This document shows, piece after piece, positions 50,982 through 61,735 of a DNA stretch of 64,000 bases. Under the pieces are notes generated by a model. It saw nothing but the letters and a program-made list of their open reading frames with translations, was not told the origin of the DNA and did no database searches. Made by a program: the position numbers and the translations under genes. The DNA lies in NCBI GenBank assembly GCA_963070105.1, contig OY718805.1, forward strand, positions 3,778,001 through 3,842,000. The letters run 5' to 3'. Positions within the stretch are counted from its first letter, which is position 1. Each line of letters starts with the position of its first letter. This DNA comes from Litomosoides sigmodontis. Taxonomy: Eukaryota; Nematoda; Chromadorea; Rhabditida; Onchocercidae.

Positions 50982-51526
50982 AAACAATGTTTCAGGTGGA
51001 GTATACGATGAAGTGTCACGTGAGATGATAGTAAACGTGTGTACACTTTATCATCATCCATTGATTCACAATTCACTCGGGGCAAAAAAAAATTAATTTC
51101 CGTTTTTGATTATATGTTAGTTACCTCTCTTAGTGATTTTTAAAAATAAAATTGATAAAACTAGCCATTTTAATTGCTTTTAGGTTATTGAAACAAACGC
51201 ACTCTTTCTATTTTCTTGTTCTTTTTTTTCGAAACAAAATGTGAAATTGGTAAAGAAATTCCATTTTCTGTGCTTTCTTTCTTCCCTTCATGCAACGAAA
51301 AACACAACTGAACAATTTTTAATTAAATTATTAATTAGAATGAAAATTCCGAGATTACTTTTAGTTAGCATTGGAAGTTAATTTTGCTGGAATGCATTAA
51401 CGCTCAATCAATTTAAACAGCAGAAGCAAGTGATTTGCTAGCAAAAAAAATAGCACTTTTTATTGGAAATGTTTAGGATATTTCTTTACGTTTAAATATC
51501 ACACTGAAATTTTGATGTTAAGAAGA

Positions 51527-51575
51527 AAAGAGAGAGAGAGACGGTGCTAGAGAGAAAGAGAGAGAGAGAGAGAGA
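51527..51575. repeat. Compound (GA)n tract
   Basis: Two gagaga runs separated by about 10 bp, about 1.6 kb upstream of the channel start codon. Confidence 0.9.
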
Positions 51576-51782
51576 AGGCTGTATTAATTTTTGTTAAATT
51601 AAAATAATTTGACAAAGAAATTTTAATTATTTGATCTGAATATAAAAAAATAATATTAATAATACCAGTAAGAATTGTAGCAAAAAAAATGTACTTTTCT
51701 AAAAATAATGTGTAATGCTAAAAGAATATAAGGTTAAGTTATTTATTTTAGATAATCGCAAAAATAATCTCATCTCATAGAA

Positions 51783-51820
51783 GTGAGAGAGAGAGAGGGA
51801 GAGAGAGTAAGAGAGGGAGA
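51783..51820. repeat. Interrupted (GA)n tract
   Basis: A gagaga tract with single-base interruptions, about 1.4 kb upstream of the channel start codon. Confidence 0.88.
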
Positions 51821-52371
51821 GAATGGAAGAGGAATCTTTCGTTTCATTTCGTCATTGCTTTAAAAAGAAATGATCCTTCAACTGGTAATAATGTGCAACA
51901 GCAGAAGAGACAATGTGACGTGTTTTCTCAAAGGGACAATTTTTGAATATTTCAATGAGTGTGTGTGTGCTGCTTTTTCAATTTTATTACGAGTAGTTGT
52001 CGGCGAAGAAACCCGTTAGTTTATTTACATTCATATTTTCCTGCTCCTTTCTTCCAATTTCTGTCATTGGCCAGGAATATTTATTAGTCAGCCAAGGCAT
52101 TCCGTTATGCAAATTATGCTTAGTGAATGAATGGTGTGGTATAGTAGTAGCAAGTGGTTGGATAGATTTAAAAGCAAAAGTAAATATGGAAATTCAACGG
52201 CGCGTTAACTCTTCTCCTCACTTTACATTTTATTAGCTGTTAATTTCTGAATTAATTTTGCTTTTAGCTGCAATTACATTCTGCAAATTTTGCCTATTTG
52301 GTCTTAGAACAAACGATGAAATTCAAATATTCTATGATTTAACGTGAAGTTTTACTACTATTATCAATTGC

Positions 52372-52405
<34 letters not shown>

Positions 52406-53171
52406 GTTAATATTAAGATTGTGGTGCAGTAACGACAGCTTCCACTACGAGCTACCATGATGCTAATGAAAACTTCTCTCATGCACTGAACAAAAGTACA
52501 CGATATCATCTATGCTTCTTACTATTTGGAAAAGAATATTGCCAAAAAATTTTTCTCGTGAAAATTTTGCAACTTCCTAAATGTGCTGCCTGCTTAAGTT
52601 AACAGTTTAGAAAACGAAACTGCGGTTTTTTTTCCCTTAGAAAATAATGTGTGCAAATTTTGTGAGCGTTCTTGTCACACATTCGATCGTGCGGATTTGT
52701 TAGATTTAGGAAAATGTGAAATGAAAAAGGAAAGTAATGTATCGTTGAAGACGAAATGAGAGAAAAAAAAAATTGAATTGTCAAAAGTAATATAATCGTT
52801 GATTTGATTAGTAATAAAATTGCTATGTTGCGCTGTTTTCATCCGTTGATAATTGAATTCTCCTCTCTTCATTAGTCTAATGAATTTCTTTTTATTTTGT
52901 TTAAGCACTTCTCATTTTTGCTAATTACAATTTCAATTTAATTTTTATAGAATTGAAAAGAGCTGTTGACATTTTTCTCACATATTTCAAACAAAATTTT
53001 TTTTAGCGCAAAAAAAAATTTTGTTTTGCAAAGGGTTTCATTTTTGCTAGAAATGATATTTGTTATTTCAAAATTCCTTTTCTAAAATTGTTAAATGGTA
53101 CATTTGTTCTAGCTTATCTAACTGCTGTTTGCTTATTGATGAGTAAGCTAATTTAATTTTTTAGTTGCTAA

Positions 53172-55337
53172 ATGGACTGCGAACATCGTGTCATACTGAA
53201 TGTTGGCGGAATTCGGCATGAAACGTACACTCACGTGCTGAAAAAAATTCCAGCAACAAGGCTATCACGGTTTCGTTTAAATATTTTATTTTATGAATGG
53301 AATAATTAAATTTAACCGCTAAAAGCTTTCTTTTTAATTACTAATTTTCATAAGAAAAAATGTCGCAGTTAATTGATTGTTTCCTTTTTTTAAAGGTTAA
53401 CACCAAATTTGGCAAATTATGATCCCGTACTGAATGAATATTTTTTTGATCGTCATCCCGGTGTTTTTGCAATGATTTTAAATTATTATCGAACAGGTGA
53501 ACAATTTTTCTCTTCCAGTTGCTTTTGAAGAATGTGAAATTCGGTGAAAATATTTTTAAATCATTGCGCTATTGCTAGGAAAATTACACTATCCAACGAA
53601 CGTTTGTGGTCCGTTATTCGAGGATGAATTGGAATTCTGGGGTTTAGATGCAAATCAGGTCGAGCCGTGCTGCTGGATGACGTACACACAGCATCGGTAG
53701 TAATTCGTTGAAACATTCATTTTAATGCTAATTTAAAAATGCAAATGTTTTTTTTAGAGGTTGAAAAGGTTTTTTTTTTCTTCTTTTGGAAATTTCCATT
53801 GTATATGGTTGTTTTCTGAAATGTAGGAAATTTGATACAACAAAATTTGATAGGAAAATGAAAATTATATGTTCGAAATAAAAAAGACACTATGGCTTCA
53901 ATTATCGGAATATTTGCGAAGCGCATTTAGAGATACGCAAGAAACGTTAGCTGTTATCGAAGGCTTAGACTTAGACGCCGATCCGCCAACTCAAGAGGAA
54001 ACGGCAAAAAAGTTTGGCTGGGAGGATGACTATTACTCTGGCAATTTATCAAAATGGCAACAATTGAAGCCAAAAATATGGGCTCTGTTCGATGAGCCTT
54101 GGTCTTCACAGTACGCTAAGGTAAGTTAAATTTCTAACAATTCGTTCAATTTCAATAGCTCATCGCTTCAATGACCAATGCAGCAAACAATAATTAGCAC
54201 TCTTTGTGTGCTATTCCTCTGTGATTTGATGCAAGTAATAGTAGTACAAGTAGTAATAGCAATACTGATAATGTGTTGTAGTAGTAGTAGTGATAGTATG
54301 GTGGTGGTGGTGGTGGTGGTGATAAAAGTACGGTTGTTGGTTGTTTCATTATTTTTCTAAGAATTGTGTTTCATTTGCATGTTTCAGGTTGTCGAATAAA
54401 GCTTAAGCATGCTTGTTGAAGGCTTACTCGGACTAGTTCCTCAATTCAGGCTTACCTTTATGCAAAATTAGGAAAAAAAATAATTGGTTGAAAGGAATAA
54501 GTAGTAATAAAATTTCTTAACTATCGGTTAATTGCATATTTTATTTCATTTTTTTTTTGCTACAAAAATTGCTAAAGTAATATTCTTGTGTTGGTATTGA
54601 GTAATTAGTTCAATGTTTAATTGAATGATTAATTAGTTGAGTGGAAAATTTTTGTTAAAAAAATTGATTGACTTCAGGTTACTTGAGTGTAAATTCAGGT
54701 TGTTCAAATTTGTTTTGCTAAAAGTTAGAGAAGTTGAAGTGAACGCTTTCTCTTCCTCCTTCCTGTTGCTTATCAATAGCTAACGATCGTTGTAGTGCCA
54801 ACATGGTGTTGTGAAGGCTTTCAGATCATTTCATGCTCTTCCATATTTTTCATTATCGCCAGTATTATTTCATTTGTACTCAAAACACATCCTGCATTTC
54901 AAATACCATCAATTACAGGTTGGCAAAATTTTTCTAAACACTTTTCTTTTTTACTTATTTTAAAAAAAAAAAGAAATGAAAAAGGAAAAAAGACGCAGCT
55001 ACTTCAGATGCTCTTTGATAAGCAATAAATTTGCATACGATGAGAGTATTAATGGAAAATAATTTAATGTTTGTTTTTTGCAATAAACAAATTTCGACAT
55101 TTTCAGTATCAAATGGCACAGAAGTAGGCACGGATGATGTCCGATCGATTGCTATATTTAAGCAATTTACCACTGCGCATCCTTCATTCTTCTACATTGA
55201 TCTCATATGCAACATTTACTTTAGCATTGAACTTGTCCGTACAACAACTTACTTACTTTACAGATTAAGGGATTTGATAAGATAGGAGTAAATTGTCTAA
55301 TTCAAGCGTGAAAGATTAATTTTATATGCTCTTAGAT

Positions 55338-55371
<34 letters not shown>

Positions 55372-57859
55372 TGGATTTTCTTAGACAAAAGGTAGTGGCA
55401 TATTAATTTAAAACATCATTTAATTACTGAATTGTTTGAAATATCATTTCAAATATGATCTGTTTAATTGCATCTCAATTGCAATTATTAATGCAATATA
55501 GCAGATAAAAAATTATATTATATGAAAATTTTTTTTTGCATATTTTCAATTCAATTACTTTTAGGTAATTCGCATGCTATTTGCGCCATCGTTGCAACAG
55601 TTTGCTAAATCATCGATAACAATTGTTGATTTGTTAGCGACGGGATCGTTTTATGTGGATTGGCTTGTGACTAGTTTGATAGGCAATAAGCTTAGCTTGG
55701 ATTCCGTCGATTTCCTATCTATCTTATGTGTTTTAAGATTGTTCAAACTTACGCAACATTTCAGTGGTCTTAAAATACTCATACAAACATTCAAGGTTTT
55801 TTTCATTCAATTATTATTTACAAATAAATAACGTTAATCCGAAGCTAAATTAATTGATATAATTTCAAAAATGTGCGATTTTTGGTGAAATTGGAATTTT
55901 AATTTTTCAATTCAAATATTTCAAATTGAAATGAATTGATTATCTCTCATCGATATGCATAGGCATCAGCGCGAGAGCTACTACTACTGGTATTTTTTGT
56001 ACTGTTAGCAATTGTAATATTTGCTGCGCTTGTTTATTATGCTGAACGAGTTGGAAATAATCCGCAAAATCAATTTATTTCAATACCCGCCGGATTGTGG
56101 TGGTAATGCTTCCACGTTCATTTCCAATATTTTTCATGTGTTTACACCCACACACATACACACACGCTCATTTAATTTGAATTATTTTAAAAATTTTTAT
56201 TCTATTTGATTAATTAAATGAACCATTCAGGGCAATTATAACAATGTGCACAATTGGATTCGGTGATATGGTAAGTGGTTGAAATTAGAGCCAATCGAAA
56301 TAAATCAATCAGTTTACGCTTCTGTCACTTTCGATTTATCACCCATTTAACTATTGCACCAATCTAATCATTCCCATTAACATCTCCTTCCACTAATTAG
56401 CAATCACTAATTAATTTTCAAATTTAATCAATCAGTTTAGCAGTTGCTAAACGAATATTACAGGTACCAAAAACATATTTGGGTATGTTAGTCGGTTCAT
56501 TATGTGCATTAATGGGTGTATTAACCATTGCACTGCCAGTGCCTGTTATCGTCACTAACTTTTCCAATCTTTACTCTCATTCACAAGTAAATTTCGTTTT
56601 AAATTTAGCATAATGGAAAGAGTAAGAAATTGAATTTTGCAATGGCGCACTTCAAATTGATATTTTGCATTTGTTTTGTTGCGCTTTTTGCTTGCTTTGC
56701 GACATCATTAAGATATGTTGCTTACGGCGACGTATCATTAGCTGATGATACCTTAGTGAAATCGTATTCGTCGCCAATTTCATCTCTAATTTCATTGGGG
56801 TCAATTTCGAGAGACGTAGAGGAAATGTTCTATTTGGAAATGAATAATAATTGCCTTTCTTTTTTTCATCGTTAAAATTAAAATTCAACTGTTAATTGTA
56901 GGGTTGAGAGTGAAATTCAATCAACCGTTTAATGCTTAATCGTAACTTTTGTTTCTCTTAACAGGCTCGTGCAAAATTGCCAAAAAAGAGAAGACGTGTG
57001 TTGCAAGCACATGAAATTATGAGATCGCTTAATTTTCCTAAATCAACGAACAGATTAGAGAAAGAAGGCAATGAGGTTAATTTAATTATTTAACTAATTT
57101 TTTTTTTGCATTCAAATTTTACTCCTTACTATCGTTAACACTATCAGTAGTCAAGGTGTTTATTTTTCTCCTTCATCAAATTAGCTTCATTATTATCACC
57201 GTATCTCACAGCTTCTTTAATCGGTTTAAAATTTCAAAACCACCAATATTGGAGCATTAAAATTAAATTTCATACACTAATGTTTACACTAATTTAATAA
57301 GTAATTTTTATTTTGTTTCTTTGATTACTGCAATTTTCAGAATTGATCGCCAAATCATTACTTTCACAAATCACGCAATTCTATCTTGCATTTAATTTAA
57401 CCCTTTCGACGAGAAAATTTCATGCCATTTCAAACATACCTTTTTTTCCACTCTCATTCCTCTTTGTCATCGCTAACAGATCGCTCTGTCGTCGCAACTG
57501 TACTTCAAATTGCTAATTGTTTGTTTCGTTTTTTTTAAATTAGATCTTATCTTTTTTTTAATTAATAAGAAAGCTAAAGTTTTCAGACATAATTGTTGAG
57601 AAGTGCAATTATCCGGTCATCGATTTAAATTTCATTTCATTGTCATTCAATTATTAATTTTTCGTACTTCATCTTATGCCTTTTCATAAAATCTGCAGTG
57701 ACTGATTGAATTGATAACTTTTTTTGTTTGTTGCAGCTTTTTGACACATTTCTTCTAAAATTCAACAATGAATTTAAACGAATGGAATCCAATGGATGCA
57801 GTGAAATGCAACAATGGATTTATAGTGAAGTTTATAAATTTTGCACAAATACGGTATGA
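53172..57859 (+). CDS. Shaw: Shaw/Kv3-type voltage-gated K+ channel: T1 exons plus first 6-TM cassette
   Basis: A voltage-gated potassium channel alpha subunit. T1 exons are 53172-53269, 53396-53496, 53579-53696 and 53931-54120. First-cassette exons are 54825-54918, 55107-55234, 55565-55795, 55963-56102, 56231-56270, 56464-56586, 56965-57075 and 57737-57859. Joined they give 498 residues in continuous phase. T1 starts [19 protein letters not shown] and has the Kv2-4/Shaw zinc motif H70-x5-C76-x20-C97-C98. S1 ends CxLKTH-like (FVLKTHP), S2 is [13 protein letters not shown]3 holds FYVDW and S4 reads [18 protein letters not shown]. The pore is [15 protein letters not shown] and S6 is [14 protein letters not shown]. 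Oddities: the filter is GFG instead of GYG, and S4 lacks the first Arg (Cys instead) and has Gln where Shaw channels usually have Arg. The last exon ends AAT ACG GTA TGA, where ACG|gtatga could also act as a splice donor. Confidence 0.9.
54294..54322. repeat. (GGT)n tract in the intron after the T1 exons
   Basis: A ggtggtggt run (about 54301-54320) in the intron between the shared T1 exons and the first membrane cassette. Confidence 0.85.
55337..55371. repeat. (GT)n microsatellite in cassette-1 intron
   Basis: A perfect gtgtgt run between the S2 and S3-S4 exons of the first cassette. Confidence 0.95.
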
Positions 57860-58661
57860 AATATCAGTTCAATTAACAGGGAAAGTGAAAAAGACGGATG
57901 GAAGAGATAAGTTCCTTTGACTGTCTCTTCCGTTTTTGCTTTCGTTTTCTCTTCCGTTTTCGACGAGGTAGTTTCATGCTAATTCACGCTGCACACGTTG
58001 CTGCCACGTAGAGTGTTCGCTTTGATCTGACAATGATGCACGTGTGCATATCAGATTGTTGGAATGATGCATGCAATGCTTAGGAATGATGCATGCGCTG
58101 CTTATCACTCCAAACATTGCGAATTCGCAAAAGATGCATAAGCTAAAATTCAGTTAGCTTACTCTCAAATGTGAATATTTGCCAATGGACTGCAAAAATC
58201 TACGTTGTTGAGTTTAGATGGGGGAGGATCGGTGTAAGTGTCATTCGGCGTTTTATTTCATTCGTGCAAGAAGAGGCGGAAATGTCGTTCAGCTATTTAT
58301 TTATTGCTTTTGCTACGTTTGTTTGCTTGTTTTAAATTTAACAGATAATATTACATTTCAATTTATTGTCATTTACAGCTCAGCAATTCAGTAAATATTG
58401 CAATTTGAAGTTTAAGAAAATTTTCATAATTCCACTGAGTTATCAGTAATTAACAGTGCTGCCATCATCGGTTAATTGAACTTTTATATGAATATAAAAA
58501 CATTTAATGAAGGATTTGAAAAAAAAATAACACTATTGATAGGGGTTGCTAACTGGAAGGATTAGCATAATGAGTGAAATATTCCAACAAATTCAATTCA
58601 ACCATTTTAAATATAAATTATGTTCAAAAGAATAGCGATGAGTCATAGATGTATTTTGCAG

Positions 58662-59774
58662 GTAATTTCGGCAATCTCTGTATTTTTTGTGATCACGTCA
58701 ATAATTTGTTTCTGCTTAAAAACACATCCAAATTTACGTATTCCGGATATTGATATTGAAGTTGCGAATAGTTCCACTGATGGATTGTTTATCAGGAAAA
58801 CGGCTACCAGGTAGGTATGAAGCTCTAGTTGCTTAGGAATCCTACATCCGGAAATAGAAATGCTAAGAAGCAGGAAATTTTGCTATTAGTATTTTTTTCC
58901 TCTAAAAATCGATTACTGTAATTTTGACAGTGTTTTTGAGAGGAGCTACTTCAGTTTCTACATTTTCTAACAGCAGTAATCATTGGATGTGAAAAAAAAA
59001 AGAATTGATCGCAGAACAAGAAATGGGAAAAAAAAATGTTGAGAAGAATTGCAAATTACTTTAATTTAATTTCATAACCAATCAACAGTATCATTGGGAA
59101 ATCATGAGAGAGGGAGAGGGAGAGAGAGTGCGAGAGTTTGCATGTGAGTGACCGGTCAAGGAACGAATGAGTATGTTCATTTCCATTTAATTGTCCGCTC
59201 CAACAATTCATTCCTGCAAATTCCGGATCAGCCAATGAGTCAATAAGTAACAAAACAATAAGTGATGCTTGTATTACCTTCTGGAACTACTGCTTCAGGG
59301 CGCATCCAACATTCTTTTACATTGAATTTGTCAGCAACATGTGGTTCACAATGGAGCTGCTCATTCGTTTCCTATTTTGCCCGAAAATATCAAAGTTTGT
59401 TCGACAGCCAGTAAATATTATCGGTAACTTATCTAATATTCACTATCGATAACTTACTTATGATCAATGTATTAATCACTATCGATAACTTATGATCAAT
59501 CACTATAGATAACTTACTTAAACTTACTTATGATCAATGTATTAATCACTATCGATAACTTATGATCAATCACTATAGATAACTTACTTAAACTTACTTA
59601 TGATCAATGTATTAATCAGTGCGGATAGCTTACTTATGATCAATGTAATGTTCATTAATGATAACCTATAATTAATCAATACCTCTATCTTTACAGTTCT
59701 ACCATATTACCTTTATTTTTTCACTGTTTTAAATGTTATGATTGATAAATCATCCACTTCTTAGCATTAATTAT

Positions 59775-59822
<48 letters not shown>

Positions 59823-61431
59823 CATTGTTAGTATATTTTGTATTTTATTTTTATTAAAAATTTTCATTCGCCCATCTATTTTTAGACTTAATCGCAACGC
59901 TATCATTTTACGTCGATTGGGCATTGGAACGAGCAGTAAGTGGCGCAAATCGTGACACCGTGGAATTCTTTTCAATTGTTCGAATATTACGACTGTTCAA
60001 GTTAACGCAGCACTCATCCGGACTGAAAATTCTAATTCAAACATTTAAAGCTTCTGCTCAAGTACTGCGCTAGTAAAATTATTTTGCAAGTGCAATGTGA
60101 CAAATAAATTACATTGAGTAAAATGCTGCGTTGTGCATTTTGATTATAATTTCAAAAAAATTTTTTTTCATTCTTGAGTGTTTTATTTGTTGTTTGCTCC
60201 TCTTAAAAATGCTACTGAAAAACTGAACCATTCAGAATGGAATTTCTATGATGAATTTCAATTCGAATCAATGACAAACGATTGGCTATTTCATTTTCAC
60301 ATTTAATTATTATAATAAATTCAAATTTTATAGGAATTATTGCTATTGGTGTTTTTCGTGTTACTTGGTATTGTAATATTTGCGGCATTAATTTATTACG
60401 CGGAGCGAGTAGAAACAAATCCTGGCAATCAATTTCACTCCATTCCTGTCGGATTGTGGTGTAAGCGTTTTGTATGTGTAAAATTGACCATTGTCCATCT
60501 GAATGAAATTCACCGTACCACCGTAATTACACAGTGCTATCGTAATTATTCAATTAACTAAAGAATTGAAAGAATCCTTTTGAATATGATTCAAATTTAG
60601 GCCATTATGAAATTATTTTTTTCTTTATGAAAATATTTCCTTTTTGTATTTGTTTTTCCAGGGGCAATCATCACTATGTGTACAATTGGTTTTGGAGATA
60701 TGGTCAGTTCTCGGTTGTGGTATTTTGCTTATTTTGATAAAATTTGAAATGAACAAAAAGCAAAAGTCAAGAATGTTTAAAATATTTTCTCTCATTTCAA
60801 ACAAAACATTTATACAATTCTAACTATTTCACCTCTTTACCACAACTATCTAATTCCATTTTCATATTGCATTATAGGGCTATGATTTACAACGAAAAAA
60901 AAAATTAATAAATTAATTAAAGGTACCGAAAACATATTTGGGTATGTTGGTTGGTTCAATTTGTGCATTAATGGGTGTGCTAACAATAGCACTGCCAGTT
61001 CCAGTTATTGTTTCAAATTTTGCAATGTTTTATTCACATGCTCAAGCGCGGTAAAAATTAAAATTTCCTTCATTCATCGAACACTTCAGCCTTATTCATT
61101 CATTCATTAAATTTTTGCTATTTTTTAAACTTTTCATTCAATCTATTTGGTGTAAAATTTTAGATCAAAATTGCCGAAAAAACGACGACGTATTTTACAG
61201 CCACATGAAATTAAGCCAATGGTTGGAAAATTAGCAAGTATAGCACTTCTCAATAGTTTAACACATAAAAATACTTCACCAACTCAATCAACGCATGTGC
61301 TCGGAACTTTAACAGCAACAGCAACACCGTTATTGATGTGTCCGCCGACGAAACATTTCACCGACAGTTTGCAAAACAATGAAAGGAGCAGAACGAATCG
61401 CAATTCATCCGATGGTAGTACGAATGAATGA
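58662..61431 (+). CDS. Shaw: Second Shaw-type 6-TM/pore cassette, splice-compatible with the shared T1 exons
   Basis: A second complete S1-S6 unit lies downstream of the first. Exons 58662-58810, 59299-59423, 59886-60061, 60334-60460, 60662-60702, 60923-61050 and 61164-61431 sum to 1,014 nt. No T1 domain is visible between 57860 and 58661. The first exon begins after ttttgcag in phase 0 ([14 protein letters not shown]), exactly the phase left by the T1 exon ending at 54120. Joined to T1 it gives a 506-residue channel. S2 is [21 protein letters not shown]3 holds [12 protein letters not shown]4 is [21 protein letters not shown], the filter is again TIGFGDM and S6 is [10 protein letters not shown]. 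The C-terminus begins [15 protein letters not shown] and ends SDGSTNE. Alternatives are a truncated duplicate without T1, or the second half of a two-repeat channel. Intron positions match the first cassette only in part: the GDM|VPK intron is identical, while the pore-Trp intron is shifted by one base. Confidence 0.88.
59451..59618. repeat. 70 bp minisatellite in cassette-2 intron
   Basis: A unit of about 70 bp beginning aacttacttatgatcaatgt is present twice (59451-59520 and 59521-59590) plus a partial third copy. It contains short internal palindromes (tgatca, tatcgata) and lies in the intron between the S2 and S3-S4 exons of the second cassette. Confidence 0.93.
59776..59820. repeat. (CA)n microsatellite in cassette-2 intron
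   Basis: A perfect cacaca run about 65 bp before the S3-S4 exon acceptor. It sits in the same relative intron as the (GT)n of the first cassette but has the opposite strand sense. Confidence 0.95.
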
Positions 61432-61701
61432 AAGTTTTTCTTTTTCCGTTTGTTTTACGGTGCATGAAATTGTCATAACTGTTAAATGTGTTGTTAAAAT
61501 TGTATTGAAGTAATGATGAGAAAAGTTTCAATTTGCTTTTCTCACACAAAGTAATCAATTAGTAGTTAGGTTTCTCAACGACCTCAACTTTTCAAGTTCA
61601 TTTTATCATATATTGTAAATTTAATGAGTTATCTGGGAGAGCATAACGTTGCTTGATGAACGAGTGTGTTGGGAATTTTTGGAGTTTTAAAAAAGAAGAA
61701 A

Positions 61702-61707
61702 AATAAA
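61702..61707 (+). promoter_or_regulatory. Candidate poly(A) signal for channel cassette 2
   Basis: AATAAA about 270 nt after the cassette-2 stop, followed by a short (TTGA)n run. Confidence 0.35.
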
Positions 61708-61714
61708 ATTATCG

Positions 61715-61735
61715 ATTGATTGATTGATTGATTGA
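61715..61735. repeat. (TTGA)n tetranucleotide repeat
   Basis: A short run of five ttga units downstream of the channel stop codon. Confidence 0.9.

Larger units (their letters stand above)
44598..53171. other. Long gene-poor spacer upstream of the Shaw channel
   Basis: Only AT-rich DNA, short ORFs open on both strands (for example 45865-46188), and many GA/CT tracts (near 46732, 48068, 48368, 50724, 50948, 51531 and 51781). It presumably includes the promoter and 5' UTR of the channel gene: an acceptor (attttttag, ending about 53164) lies a few bases before the channel ATG. Confidence 0.55.
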
